Below are positions 1-7,782 of a DNA stretch of 35,793 nt, one piece after another. The DNA comes from DATKEG01 sp035544515 (GTDB lineage: Bacteria; Acidobacteriota; Vicinamibacteria; Fen-336). The stretch is from contig DATKEG010000037.1 in the NCBI GenBank assembly GCA_035544515.1, forward strand, positions 1-35,793, written 5' to 3'. Position 1 is the first letter of the stretch, and the number at the start of each line of letters is the position of its first letter. The notes beneath the pieces are model-generated. The model had not been told where the DNA came from and did no database searches. It was given only the letters and a program-made list of their open reading frames with translations. The translations under genes were made by a program, and so were the position numbers.

Positions 1-402
1 CTCGGCCTGGAAGGCCCGGATGTTGCGGGCGTTCTGGCCGAAGTCGGCTTTTCCCGCCCGGGACCGCGACCGCACGCTCACCTCGGTCAGGTCGTCGCGC
101 CTCCGGATCCGGACCGTGACGTCGTCCTTGAAGCGCAGCACGCGCGTCCGGGCCACGGCCTGCACCTCGGCGCCGGCGGGACCGCGGCCGGAGCCGATCA
201 GCTCCCACCCCGGCAGCCCCGTGACCGCCGCCCGCGCCGCCCGCGTGACGCGCTCCTCCGTGGCCGTGAAGCGCTGGACGCCCAGGTCGCCGTACTCGGG
301 CGTACGGCCGGTCTCCACGTCGTTGATCCGGGGCCAGCGCGTGTAGGCGACGGCCGCCCCGATCGCGAGCACAGCGAAAGCCACCTTGGTGACCGCCCGC
401 AT
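1..402 (-). CDS. DUF1499 family protein (3' end cut by window edge)
   Basis: The reading frame runs off the left edge, so the C-terminus is missing. The visible 134 residues begin with a short hydrophobic segment (residues 5-19, a signal anchor or signal peptide) and then read as a DUF1499 domain. Family hallmarks visible are a tyrosine/tryptophan stretch after the membrane segment, a basic beta-rich core (VLRFKDDVTVRIRRRDD) and the closing SRSRAGKADFGQNARNIRAF pattern. The family has no established biochemical function. The ATG overlaps the mutY stop as TGATG, so it is translationally coupled to mutY and is the last visible gene of the murA-mutY group. There is no evidence that it acts in DNA repair. 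Confidence 0.75.
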   Translation of the reverse strand, partial: MRAVTKVAFAVLAIGAAVAYTRWPRINDVETGRTPEYGDLGVQRFTATEERVTRAARAAVTGLPGWELIGSGRGPAGAEVQAVARTRVLRFKDDVTVRIRRRDDLTEVSVRSRSRAGKADFGQNARNIRAFQAE

Positions 403-1469
403 CAGTAGGCCAGCGGCATCTGGGGCGAGGCCAGGCCGCGCAGCACCTTGCGGGTCAGGGAGGACACGGGCAGCGCCGCGATCTCCTCGGGCGTCGCCCA
501 GAGGAAGCGCTGGGCGTCCGGGGGCGGCTCCTGCCGCAGCCGCGCGCGATAGGCCTCGAGCCGGATCCGCCGGAAGGTGATGGCGTGGCGCCCGCGCGCC
601 ACGAGCGGGCCGGGCGTGAGCTCCAGGCCGTGGCGCTCGCGGAGCTCCCGCGCCAGGTCGCGCAGGCCGCGCGACTCGAGCGACGTCTGCGGCACCTCCC
701 ACATGCGCCCCATGAGCCGGCCCTCTCCCCGCCGGACGAGCAGCACGCGGCCGTCCCTCTCGACGAGCGCGGCCGCCACCGTCACGTCCACCGCCGCGCG
801 CCGGGCGCGCCCCTCCGGCAGCTCGTCCTGGATGCCGAGCGCGACCGCCTGGCACGGCCCGCGCAGCGGGCAGGCCGGGCAGGCGGGCCGCCGAGGGAGG
901 CACACCGTGGCCCCCAGCTCCATCACGGCCTGGTTCCACTCGCCCGGCGCCTTCCGTTCCAGCAGCTCCTCGGCGCGGTTGTAGAACGCGGCGTCCTTGC
1001 GCCACTCCGGCCCGCGCAGCGCGAAGAGGCGAGCGAGGACCCGGCGCACGTTGCCGTCGACCACGGGCAGGGGCACGTCACGCGCGATCGAGAGCACCGC
1101 GCTGGCCGTGTAGAGGCCGACGCCGGGGACAGCCAGCGCGGCCTCCAGCGTCGCCGGGAAGGAGCCCTGATGGTGGTCGAGGACGTGGCGCGCCCCGCGC
1201 CGGAGGTTCCGCGCGCGATGGTAGTAGCCCAGGCCCGACCAGCTCGCCAGCACGTCGTGCTCCGAGGCGGCGGCCAGCGAGGCGAGGGTGGGGAACCGCG
1301 CGAGGAACCGCTCGTAATAGGGGACCACGGCCTTCACCGTGGTCTGCTGCAGCATCACCTCCGAGACCCAGACGCGATAGGGGTCGCGGGAGCGCCGCCA
1401 CGGCAGGTCCCGGCGGTGGCGGCGATACCACTCCAGCAGCCGGCGCTGAAGCCAGGCCGGGCTGGCCAC
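402..1469 (-). CDS. mutY: A/G-specific adenine DNA glycosylase MutY
   Basis: Base-excision repair glycosylase that removes adenine mispaired with 8-oxoguanine. The 355-residue protein has the usual MutY length and order. The N-terminal helix-hairpin-helix glycosylase domain carries Glu37 in SEVMLQQT and the catalytic Asp138 in VVDGNVRR. A [4Fe-4S] loop has Cys190, 197, 200 and 206 (spacing C-x6-C-x2-C-x5-C). The C-terminal third (from about residue 228) is the NUDIX-like domain that recognises 8-oxoG. The start is a GTG eight bases after the murA stop, and there is no strong Shine-Dalgarno, so coupling to murA is likely. The stop overlaps the next ATG. All key residues are intact. Confidence 0.95.
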   Translation of the reverse strand: MASPAWLQRRLLEWYRRHRRDLPWRRSRDPYRVWVSEVMLQQTTVKAVVPYYERFLARFPTLASLAAASEHDVLASWSGLGYYHRARNLRRGARHVLDHHQGSFPATLEAALAVPGVGLYTASAVLSIARDVPLPVVDGNVRRVLARLFALRGPEWRKDAAFYNRAEELLERKAPGEWNQAVMELGATVCLPRRPACPACPLRGPCQAVALGIQDELPEGRARRAAVDVTVAAALVERDGRVLLVRRGEGRLMGRMWEVPQTSLESRGLRDLARELRERHGLELTPGPLVARGRHAITFRRIRLEAYRARLRQEPPPDAQRFLWATPEEIAALPVSSLTRKVLRGLASPQMPLAY

Positions 1470-1476
1470 TAGCGAG

Positions 1477-2784
1477 TCACCGGGCGCCGGGCTCGGCGCT
1501 GGCCACCGCGTCGGTGGCCCGGCGGCCGCCCTGCCCGACGCGCTCGATGTCGGCGCCGATGCCGCGCAGCTTCTCGTCGATGCGGTAGTAGCCGCGGTCG
1601 AGATGGTAGATGCGGTCCACGACGGTCTCCCCGCGCGCGGCCAGCGCGGCGAGGAGCAGGCAGGCGGAGGCCCGGAGGTCCGTGGCCATCACCTGCGCGC
1701 CGGAGAGTGGCGTGTGTCCGGTCACCACGGCCTTCCGGCCGTCCACGCGGATGTTCGCGCCCATCCGCTGCAGCTCGCCCACGTGCATGTAGCGGTTCTC
1801 GAAGATCGTCTCCGTGATGGTACTCGTGCCCGAGGCCTGGGTCATCAGGGCCATGTATTGGGCCTGCATGTCGGTCGGGAAGCCGGGGTGGGGCTCGGTG
1901 GTCACGTCCGACGGACGCAGCGTGCGCGGGGCGCGCACGCGCATGTTGCTCGGTCCCTCCTCGATGCGGATGCCCGTCTCACGCAGCTTCTCGATGACCG
2001 GCCGCAGGTGCGCCGGCTGGCAGTTGCGGATCTCGACGTCGCCCCCCGCGATGGCGCAGGCGCCGATCAGGGTGCCGGTCTCGATGCGGTCGGGGATGAC
2101 CGTGTGCTCGGCCCCGCCCAGCTTCTCGACCCCGCGGATGCGGATGGTGGGCGTGCCCGCACCCTCGACCTTCGCGCCCATGCGCACGAGCAGGTCGGCC
2201 AGGTCTTCGATCTCCGGCTCCTGGGCCGCCTTGCGGATCACCGTCTCGCCCTCCGCGAGGGCGGCGGCCATCATCACGTTCTCGGTGCCTGTGACGGTGA
2301 CCATCTCGAAGGAGATCTCGGCGCCGCGCAGCCGTTCCGCCCGCGCCTCGACGTACCCGGACTCCACCTGGATGGACGCGCCCATCTTCTCCAGCGCCCT
2401 GAGATGGAGGTCGATCGGCCGCGCGCCGATGGCGCAGCCTCCGGGGAGCGACACCCGCGCGCGCCCCGCCCGCGCCACCAGCGGGCCGAGCACGAGCACC
2501 GAGGCCCGCATCGTCTTGACGAGGTCGTAGGTCGCCTCGACCGACGTGATGCGTCCGGCCTGGATGGCCACGGTGCCGCCGACGCGGAAATCCACGGCCG
2601 CCCCCAGGTCCGCGAGCACGTGGCCCATGGTGCGGATGTCGCGCACCTCGGGCACGTTGTGCAGCACGACCTGCTGGTCGGTCAGGAGCGCGGCGCAGAC
2701 CTCGGGCAGCGACGCGTTCTTGGCCCCGGAGATCCGGACCGTGCCCTCGAGGGGCCGCCCGCCGACGATGCGTATGCGCTCCAT
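1477..2784 (-). CDS. murA: UDP-N-acetylglucosamine 1-carboxyvinyltransferase MurA
   Basis: Catalyses the first committed step of peptidoglycan synthesis, transfer of enolpyruvate from PEP to UDP-GlcNAc, in the cytoplasm. At 435 residues it has normal length. The substrate-binding Lys22-Asn23 lies in SGAKNAS. The catalytic loop has Cys117 in PGGCAIGARPIDLHL; this is the Cys form, so fosfomycin sensitivity is expected rather than the Asp-type resistance. A C-terminal tail of about 15 residues (EPGAR end) is not part of the conserved fold. The ATG follows a GGGGGA stretch. A TACACT box at 2843-2838 could be a -10 element for murA, but no matching -35 is visible. The gene lies 93 bases after prmC and just before mutY. 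Confidence 0.97.
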   Translation of the reverse strand: MERIRIVGGRPLEGTVRISGAKNASLPEVCAALLTDQQVVLHNVPEVRDIRTMGHVLADLGAAVDFRVGGTVAIQAGRITSVEATYDLVKTMRASVLVLGPLVARAGRARVSLPGGCAIGARPIDLHLRALEKMGASIQVESGYVEARAERLRGAEISFEMVTVTGTENVMMAAALAEGETVIRKAAQEPEIEDLADLLVRMGAKVEGAGTPTIRIRGVEKLGGAEHTVIPDRIETGTLIGACAIAGGDVEIRNCQPAHLRPVIEKLRETGIRIEEGPSNMRVRAPRTLRPSDVTTEPHPGFPTDMQAQYMALMTQASGTSTITETIFENRYMHVGELQRMGANIRVDGRKAVVTGHTPLSGAQVMATDLRASACLLLAALAARGETVVDRIYHLDRGYYRIDEKLRGIGADIERVGQGGRRATDAVASAEPGAR

Positions 2785-2877
2785 TCGTCCCCCAATGCGG
2801 CGCTCTCCGCTTCGCGGCGAGCACCGGGCTCGCTACCAGTGTATTGCGGGAGTCGTGCCCGCGGTGGACGTGGGCGC

Positions 2878-3741
2878 TCAGGACCGCGGATGGCCTGTGC
2901 GCGCGATCACGACCCGCTCGATGTCCGCGAGATCGCGGCGGATCTCCGGGGACTCGAAGCCGGCGGACCGGAAGGCGGCGGACACCGCGGCGGCCATCCC
3001 CCGGCCGACTTCGACCGCGACGTGTCCGCCTTGACGCAGCACCCGTGGCGCCTGGGCCACGAGGCGGCGGTAGATGCCGTACGGCGCGTCGGGGGCGAAG
3101 AGGGCGGTGCGCGGCTCGTGGTCGCGGACCTCGGGCGCCAGGGATGCGACTTCCGCCGGATGGACGTAGGGCGGGTTGCTGACCACGAGGTCGACGCCGC
3201 GTCCGAGCGGTGCCACCGGGTCGAGCAGGTCGCCGTGGTGGAGGCGGACGCGGGCGCCGAGCCCCAGGCGGCGGGCATTCTCCCCGGCGACGGCCAGGGC
3301 GGCCGCGGACAGGTCCACCGCGTGCACGATGGCGTCCGCGCGCTCCGCGGCGAGGGAGAGCGCGATGCAGCCGCTTCCCGTGCCCACGTCCACGATCACC
3401 GGGGAAGGGCGGCCGCGCAGCAGCTCCAGGGCCGCCTCGACCAGGACCTCGGTCTCCGGCCGGGGGATGAGCACGTCCGGGGTGACCAGGAACTCGTGCC
3501 GCCAGAACGCCTGGCTGCCGGTCAGATGCTGCAGGGGCCGCCGCCGCGCGCGCTCGCCCACCAGGGCCAGGAAGCGGGCCTCCACCCCGGCCTCCAGCGG
3601 CTCGCGCCCGCCGGCCAATAGCGCCGCGCGGTCCCAGCGGAGGATGTGGCGCAGCAACCGCTCGCTCTGCCCGGCCGCGTCCGGGACGCCGGCCTCGGCC
3701 AGGCGCTCCGCGCCGCGCCGGAGTGCGCCGTCCACGGTCAC
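2878..3741 (-). CDS. prmC: Peptide chain release factor N5-glutamine methyltransferase PrmC
   Basis: S-adenosylmethionine-dependent enzyme that methylates the Gln of the GGQ motif in class-1 release factors. The 287-residue protein has the N-terminal helical release-factor-binding domain, then LIPRPETE (91-98), the SAM-binding VDVGTGSGCIAL (117-128) and the catalytic NPPY (189-192). The start is a GTG four bases after the prfA stop, and its substrate RF1 is the neighbouring gene, the usual prfA-prmC pairing. No anomaly is seen. Confidence 0.95.
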   Translation of the reverse strand: MTVDGALRRGAERLAEAGVPDAAGQSERLLRHILRWDRAALLAGGREPLEAGVEARFLALVGERARRRPLQHLTGSQAFWRHEFLVTPDVLIPRPETEVLVEAALELLRGRPSPVIVDVGTGSGCIALSLAAERADAIVHAVDLSAAALAVAGENARRLGLGARVRLHHGDLLDPVAPLGRGVDLVVSNPPYVHPAEVASLAPEVRDHEPRTALFAPDAPYGIYRRLVAQAPRVLRQGGHVAVEVGRGMAAAVSAAFRSAGFESPEIRRDLADIERVVIARTGHPRS

Positions 3742-3745
3742 CAGT

Positions 3746-4825
3746 CTAGGCCGGCTGCTTGAGCTTCTCGGCCTGGTGATGCGCGACGAGGGCCTGGACC
3801 AGTTCGTCGAGGTCGCCGTCGAGGACGTCCTGCAGGCGGTGGAGGCTCAGGCCGATGCGATGGTCGGTGACGCGGGCCTGCTGGAAGTTGTAGGTGCGGA
3901 TCTTCTCGCTGCGGTCGCCCGAGCCCACCTGGCTCTTGCGGTCGCTCGCGATCGCCTTCTGCTGCTCGGCGAGGGCCACCTCGTAGAGCCGCGCGCGCAG
4001 GACCTTCATGGCCTTCTCGCGGTTCTTGATCTGGCTCTTCTCGTCCTGGCAGGAGACGACGGTGCCCGTGGGCAGGTGGGTGATGCGCACGGCGGAGTAC
4101 GTCGTGTTGACGCTCTGGCCGCCGGGGCCGGAGGAGCAGAAGGTGTCGATGCGCAGGTCCTTGGCCTCGATCTTGACGTCCACCTCCTCGGCCTCCGGCA
4201 GCACGGCCACCGTCACGGCCGAGGTGTGGATGCGTCCCGAGGCTTCGGTCGTGGGCACCCGCTGCACGCGGTGCACGCCGCTCTCGTAGCGCAGCTTCGA
4301 GTACACGCGGTCGCCTTCCACGAGCGCGATCACCTCCTTGATGCCGCCCTGGCCGGCGCGCGTGATGGAGATGACGTCGAGCTTCCAGCGCTGGCGCTCC
4401 GCGAAGCGCGAGTACATCCGGAAGACGTCGGCCGCGAAGAGCGCGGCTTCCTCGCCGCCCGTGCCCCCGCGGATCTCGAGCAGCACGTTCTTCTCGTCGT
4501 TGGGGTCCCTGGGGACGAGCAGGAGGGGGATCTCGGCGTCGAGGAGGTCGCGCCGGGCCTCGAGCGCCCTCTGCTCCGCGTGGGCCATCTCGCGCAGCTC
4601 GGGGTCGGACTCCGTGCGCGCCATCTCCTGGATCTTGGTCAGCTCGGCCAGCGTGCCCTTGTAGGCGCGGAAGCGCTCCACGACCGGCGCCAGGTCCTTG
4701 GATTCCTTGGCCAGACGCTGGTAGGTCGCCGGGTCGCGCGCCACTTCTTCGGTGGACATGCGCGCCTCGGCCTCGCCGAAGCGGGCCTCGACGTCCTTCA
4801 ACCGTTGGAAGGTGATGCTGTCCAT
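3746..4825 (-). CDS. prfA: Peptide chain release factor 1
   Basis: Recognises UAA and UAG stop codons and triggers peptidyl-tRNA hydrolysis. The start is the ATG at 4825, giving 359 residues beginning MDSITFQRL. It has a G-rich ribosome-binding stretch about 12 bases upstream and aligns with the family N-terminus. The open frame continues 22 codons further, but that extension is Gly/Ala/Ser filler. The stop-codon reading motif is the RF1 type (PTT, 191-193, in RVPTTEASGRIHTS) rather than the SPF of RF2. GGQ is at 235-237. It is followed directly by prmC, which modifies that Gln. Confidence 0.95.
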   Translation of the reverse strand: MDSITFQRLKDVEARFGEAEARMSTEEVARDPATYQRLAKESKDLAPVVERFRAYKGTLAELTKIQEMARTESDPELREMAHAEQRALEARRDLLDAEIPLLLVPRDPNDEKNVLLEIRGGTGGEEAALFAADVFRMYSRFAERQRWKLDVISITRAGQGGIKEVIALVEGDRVYSKLRYESGVHRVQRVPTTEASGRIHTSAVTVAVLPEAEEVDVKIEAKDLRIDTFCSSGPGGQSVNTTYSAVRITHLPTGTVVSCQDEKSQIKNREKAMKVLRARLYEVALAEQQKAIASDRKSQVGSGDRSEKIRTYNFQQARVTDHRIGLSLHRLQDVLDGDLDELVQALVAHHQAEKLKQPA

Positions 4826-4898
4826 GTGTCCGTGGCTTCCCCCCGAACTCCCTGCGCTCGCGCCGCCCACGGCGCCGCGCGCTCCCCTCACGCACGAA

Positions 4899-4914
4899 GC
4901 CCCGGGCCCGGGGC
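4899..4914. other. 16-bp perfect GC palindrome between rpmE and prfA
   Basis: GCCCCGGGCCCGGGGC is perfectly self-complementary and lies in the 126-base gap between rpmE and prfA. On the minus strand it is followed by TTCGTGCG rather than a T-run, so it is at best a weak or Rho-assisted terminator or a processing hairpin. In DNA of this GC content a chance palindrome is possible. Confidence 0.3.
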
Positions 4915-4951
4915 GACGCGCCCGCGAGCGCCGGGGTATGGTCCTGGGCCG

Positions 4952-5176
4952 CTACGCCTGGGCCGCGGGTTCCTTCTTCTTCCCGTACTTGCGCGTGAAG
5001 CGCTCCACGCGCCCGGCGGAGTCGATCAGCTTCTGCTTGCCGGTGAAGAACGGGTGGCAGCTCGAGCAGATCTCCAGCCGGAGCTCCTGGCCTTTCGTGG
5101 ACCGGGTCGTCCAGTTCGCGCCGCAGGCGCAGTGGACGTTCACGGTCACGTATTCGGGATGTATCCCTGCCTTCAT
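4952..5176 (-). CDS. rpmE: 50S ribosomal protein L31 (zinc-binding form)
   Basis: Structural protein of the large subunit that takes part in bridging the subunits. It has 74 residues starting MKAGIHPEYV. Cys16 and Cys18 (CACG) and Cys37 and Cys40 (CSSC) form the zinc site of the C+ paralogue, so a zinc-independent C- copy may exist elsewhere in the genome. The ATG is preceded by GGAGCGAG. A larger open frame continues upstream in this frame but is an antisense/shadow extension across the DUF885 gene. The C-terminal KKKEPAAQA is a typical basic tail. Confidence 0.95.
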   Translation of the reverse strand: MKAGIHPEYVTVNVHCACGANWTTRSTKGQELRLEICSSCHPFFTGKQKLIDSAGRVERFTRKYGKKKEPAAQA

Positions 5177-5196
5177 GGCTCGCTCCGCAAAGAGAC

Positions 5197-5226
5197 ATAT
5201 TACCAGAGACGGCGAGACCGGCACAA
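5197..5226 (-). promoter_or_regulatory. Probable rpmE promoter (extended -10)
   Basis: On the minus strand TGG-TAATAT (TAATAT at 5202-5197 with a TGn extension) lies 20 bases before the rpmE ATG. TTGTGC sits 18 bases further upstream. This is the most AT-rich stretch in the neighbourhood. The call rests on pattern only. Confidence 0.5.
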
Positions 5227-5256
5227 CCTGCCGGGCTGGAACCGACCCACGACCGG

Positions 5257-7071
5257 CTAGTGCGTGCCCCGGGCCCTCTCCGCGGGGACGAACTCGCTCC
5301 TGAGCGCCTGCCCGAGCATGTCCGGAGGCAGCAGCCCCTGCGCCAGGATGAAGTCGTGGTACCGCTGCCGGTCGAACCGCGCGCCCAGCGCCATCTCCGT
5401 CTCGGCCTTGAGGGCCATCCAGCGCGTGTAGCCGTGGAAGTAGCTCGTGGCCTGCCCGGGCGAGCGGAACGTGTATCGCTCCACCTCCTGGCGCGCCATG
5501 GGCTCGGAGAGGACGACCTCCTCCATCAGGAACCGTACCGCCGGCTCCGGTTCGATCCGGCCGGCCTGCAGGTCGGGATCGAGGAAGGCGCGGACCGCGC
5601 GCAGCATCCGGTGCTGGAGCGCGATGAGCTGCCCGTCGAGCGGCAGGTACGGCTTCATCTCCGCCTCGGTGTAGAGCGCCCAGCCCTCCACGTTGACGCT
5701 GTTGAACGCGAACACCGCCCGCGCCACGGACACGCCGTTCTCCGCCAGGGACGCGAACTGCATCTCGTGCCCCGGCCGCGCCTCGTGCACGGTGAGGGTC
5801 CAGGCCGCGGCGTCGAAGGTGAAGTCGTCGAAGCTCTGCATGGCCGTTCCCGCTCCGCCCGACGTCGGCACGTTCAGGGGCAGGATGAACTCGGCCAGCT
5901 CCCCGGTGTTGCCGATGAGGCGCGGCGCCCGCAGGTTCGGGGCCGGTGTCGACGCGGCCTCCGCCTCGCTGGCGATGCGGATGCGCGCGGGCCGCCGCGG
6001 GAGCGTGGCGATCCGCTCGCGGCGGATGATCTCCTCGAGGTCCCGGAGCCGCTGCTGGTAGTGGGAAAGGATGGCGGCGCCCACGAGCTGGTCCTTCTTC
6101 AGCGCGCGGATGACCTCGCGGTAGTCGGTCGCGGCCAGCCCCCTCTCGCGCGCCACCAGCGGGGCCAGCGCGCGCATCTCGTTGCGGATCTCCATGAACG
6201 AGACGCGGGCCCGCTCCGCCAGGAGGTCGGGCGGCACGTCCACCCCGAACTGGCGCAGCGAGAACGCGTACAGCTCGGGCGGAAGCCGGAAGTCGGTGCG
6301 CGCGCGCGGCATCAGCTCCTGGCGCAGGAACTCGTCGTAGGCCGCCACCTGCCGCTTCAGGCGGCCGTGCGCCTCCTCGTAGCCGGCGATCCCGTACTTC
6401 GTGAAGAGCTTGGCGATGCCGTCCACGTAGAACGCGCTGTTGCCGAGGTTCTTCTCCAGCTCCGCCCGTGCCGGCCCGAGCAGGGCGGGGTTGGACAGGC
6501 GCTCGCGGACGCGATCGCGCGCCAGCTCGAGAATGGGCGTGTATCCCGGATCCCCGCCGGCATACCGCCTCAGGCGCACGAGGGCGGCCGCGCGCCGCTC
6601 CGGCGGCACCTGGTCGTCGAGCAGGGCCTGCAGGCCGAGGAAGATCGTCTGGGGGACGTCGAAGTAGGGGATGAGGTACCTGCGGTTGAGGAGCGCGCCC
6701 GCGAGGTTGTCGCGGCCCGCCCGGATCATGATCTCGAGGTCCTGGCGCACACGCGGGTCCTTCTCCGCGGCGAGCCTCGATTCGAGCTCGGCCACGGAGG
6801 CGCGCGTCGCCTGTTCGGACCGCTCGTCCAGCCCGGGCTTCAGGTCGAAGACCTCGCGGTCGAGGCCCTCGACGCCGAGGAAGCCCGCGAACTCGGGCGA
6901 GAAGCGGCCGAGCTGCCCCAGCGGCACCTTGGCGTGCTCGTCGCTGCGCACGAACCATCCCGGCCGCGCCGCGGCGGCCGCCTCCGGCGGCGGCGGCGGC
7001 GCCGCCAGGCTCGCCGTGGCAACGCCGGCCGTCATCGCGGCGGCGAGCAGGATGTGGGACTTCGAGACCAT
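5257..7071 (-). CDS. Secreted DUF885 family protein (putative metal-dependent hydrolase)
   Basis: A 604-residue exported protein. I chose the ATG at 7071 because AGAGGAG lies nine bases before it and it begins with a clean signal peptide (MVSKSHILLAAAMTAGVATASLA). The frame extends 19 codons further upstream without support. The mature part matches the DUF885 family, mostly helical with a conserved HEARPGHE near residues 429-436 (the family's HE-x3-PGH signature, likely metal ligands). DUF885 proteins are common in Acidobacteriota and related phyla and are suspected peptidases, but the substrate is unproven. It is monocistronic or the last gene after the PII-like gene, with a 149-base gap containing a strong hairpin. 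Confidence 0.85.
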   Translation of the reverse strand: MVSKSHILLAAAMTAGVATASLAAPPPPPEAAAAARPGWFVRSDEHAKVPLGQLGRFSPEFAGFLGVEGLDREVFDLKPGLDERSEQATRASVAELESRLAAEKDPRVRQDLEIMIRAGRDNLAGALLNRRYLIPYFDVPQTIFLGLQALLDDQVPPERRAAALVRLRRYAGGDPGYTPILELARDRVRERLSNPALLGPARAELEKNLGNSAFYVDGIAKLFTKYGIAGYEEAHGRLKRQVAAYDEFLRQELMPRARTDFRLPPELYAFSLRQFGVDVPPDLLAERARVSFMEIRNEMRALAPLVARERGLAATDYREVIRALKKDQLVGAAILSHYQQRLRDLEEIIRRERIATLPRRPARIRIASEAEAASTPAPNLRAPRLIGNTGELAEFILPLNVPTSGGAGTAMQSFDDFTFDAAAWTLTVHEARPGHEMQFASLAENGVSVARAVFAFNSVNVEGWALYTEAEMKPYLPLDGQLIALQHRMLRAVRAFLDPDLQAGRIEPEPAVRFLMEEVVLSEPMARQEVERYTFRSPGQATSYFHGYTRWMALKAETEMALGARFDRQRYHDFILAQGLLPPDMLGQALRSEFVPAERARGTH

Positions 7072-7178
7072 CGGTCGCGTCTCCTCTGTCGTGGCGGGGG
7101 GGGGATACGCCAGCAGGCACGGACGCATCCCGCTCGCGGAGAGTTGCCGCGGAACGTCCGGGCGCAGGGTTGAGGGCA

Positions 7179-7205
7179 GGGCGCGGCCCGCCGGCGGCCG
7201 CGCCC
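7179..7205 (-). terminator. Strong hairpin downstream of the PII-like gene
   Basis: GGGCGCGGCC (7179-7188) and GGCCGCGCCC (7196-7205) form a perfect 10-bp stem with a 7-base loop, 16 bases past the stop of the PII-like gene. There is no T-tract on the minus strand, so it would need Rho or act as a 3' end stabiliser. Confidence 0.35.
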
Positions 7206-7220
7206 GGGAAGTGACGGCGT

Positions 7221-7694
7221 CTAGCCGGCCAGCTCGGTCTTCGCTTCGAACAGGCCGGCTGCCTGTCCGATGGGCAGGACGTATCCGATGCCCATGCCGA
7301 TCGTGTCGAGCTCGGCCGTCCGCCGGACCACGTCGAAGATCTTGCCGGTCATCTTGTCGGAGGCCACGATCATGATGACCTCCTTCTGCGGCACGATGGG
7401 GAACCCGAGCGCGCCGACGATCTCACCCACGCCCATGCCGCGCGCGGTGAACACGGTGGCACCGGAGGCGCCGGCCTGCATGGCCGCCTTCGCCACGTCG
7501 TTGGCCCGGCCCCTCTGGACGACGCACGTGATGAGGTTGGCCTTTCCCTTGACCGGCGGCCCCGCCACCGAGCGGGCCACCTGCGGCCTCATGGTCGGAC
7601 GTACGGGGAACGAGCTCGTCCGCGCGGCGGCCGGCCGCGCGGACGCGCCACGCCCGGCCGGCCGGGCGGCGCCCTTCTGCTTTGCTTTCTTCAA
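7221..7694 (-). CDS. PII-like (GlnB-related) signalling protein with basic N-terminal tail
   Basis: Residues from about 50 onward form a PII/GlnB ferredoxin-like domain: KANLITCVVQRGRANDVAKA, then GASGATVFTARGMGVGE, then KEVIMIVASDKMTGKIFDVV. The T-loop is very short and has no Tyr equivalent to the uridylylated residue, so this is a PII-like rather than a classical nitrogen-regulatory GlnB. The first 50 residues are Lys/Arg/Ala/Pro-rich and disordered. Start choice: a GTG at 7700 lies only one base from the GGAGGT Shine-Dalgarno (7706-7701). The in-frame TTG at 7694 has the ideal 7-base spacing and is preferred (157 residues). No ammonium transporter or glutamine synthetase is adjacent, so the partner is unknown. 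Confidence 0.75.
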   Translation of the reverse strand: MKKAKQKGAARPAGRGASARPAAARTSSFPVRPTMRPQVARSVAGPPVKGKANLITCVVQRGRANDVAKAAMQAGASGATVFTARGMGVGEIVGALGFPIVPQKEVIMIVASDKMTGKIFDVVRRTAELDTIGMGIGYVLPIGQAAGLFEAKTELAG

Positions 7695-7782
7695 GCCCAC
7701 ACCTCCAAGAGTCGGACAGTCCCGATCGATACGCAGAAGATTCCGGGGAGGACTGTGATCCTACGTACGCCCGGACAGTGCG

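Noticed and set aside
1603..3621. 672-codon plus-strand frame over murA and prmC
   Set aside because: Shadow of two certain minus-strand genes, with low-complexity Arg/Gly/His-rich translation.
4826..4891. N-terminal extension of prfA to 4891
   Set aside because: The added 22 residues are Gly/Ala/Ser filler absent from RF1, and the ATG at 4825 matches the family start.
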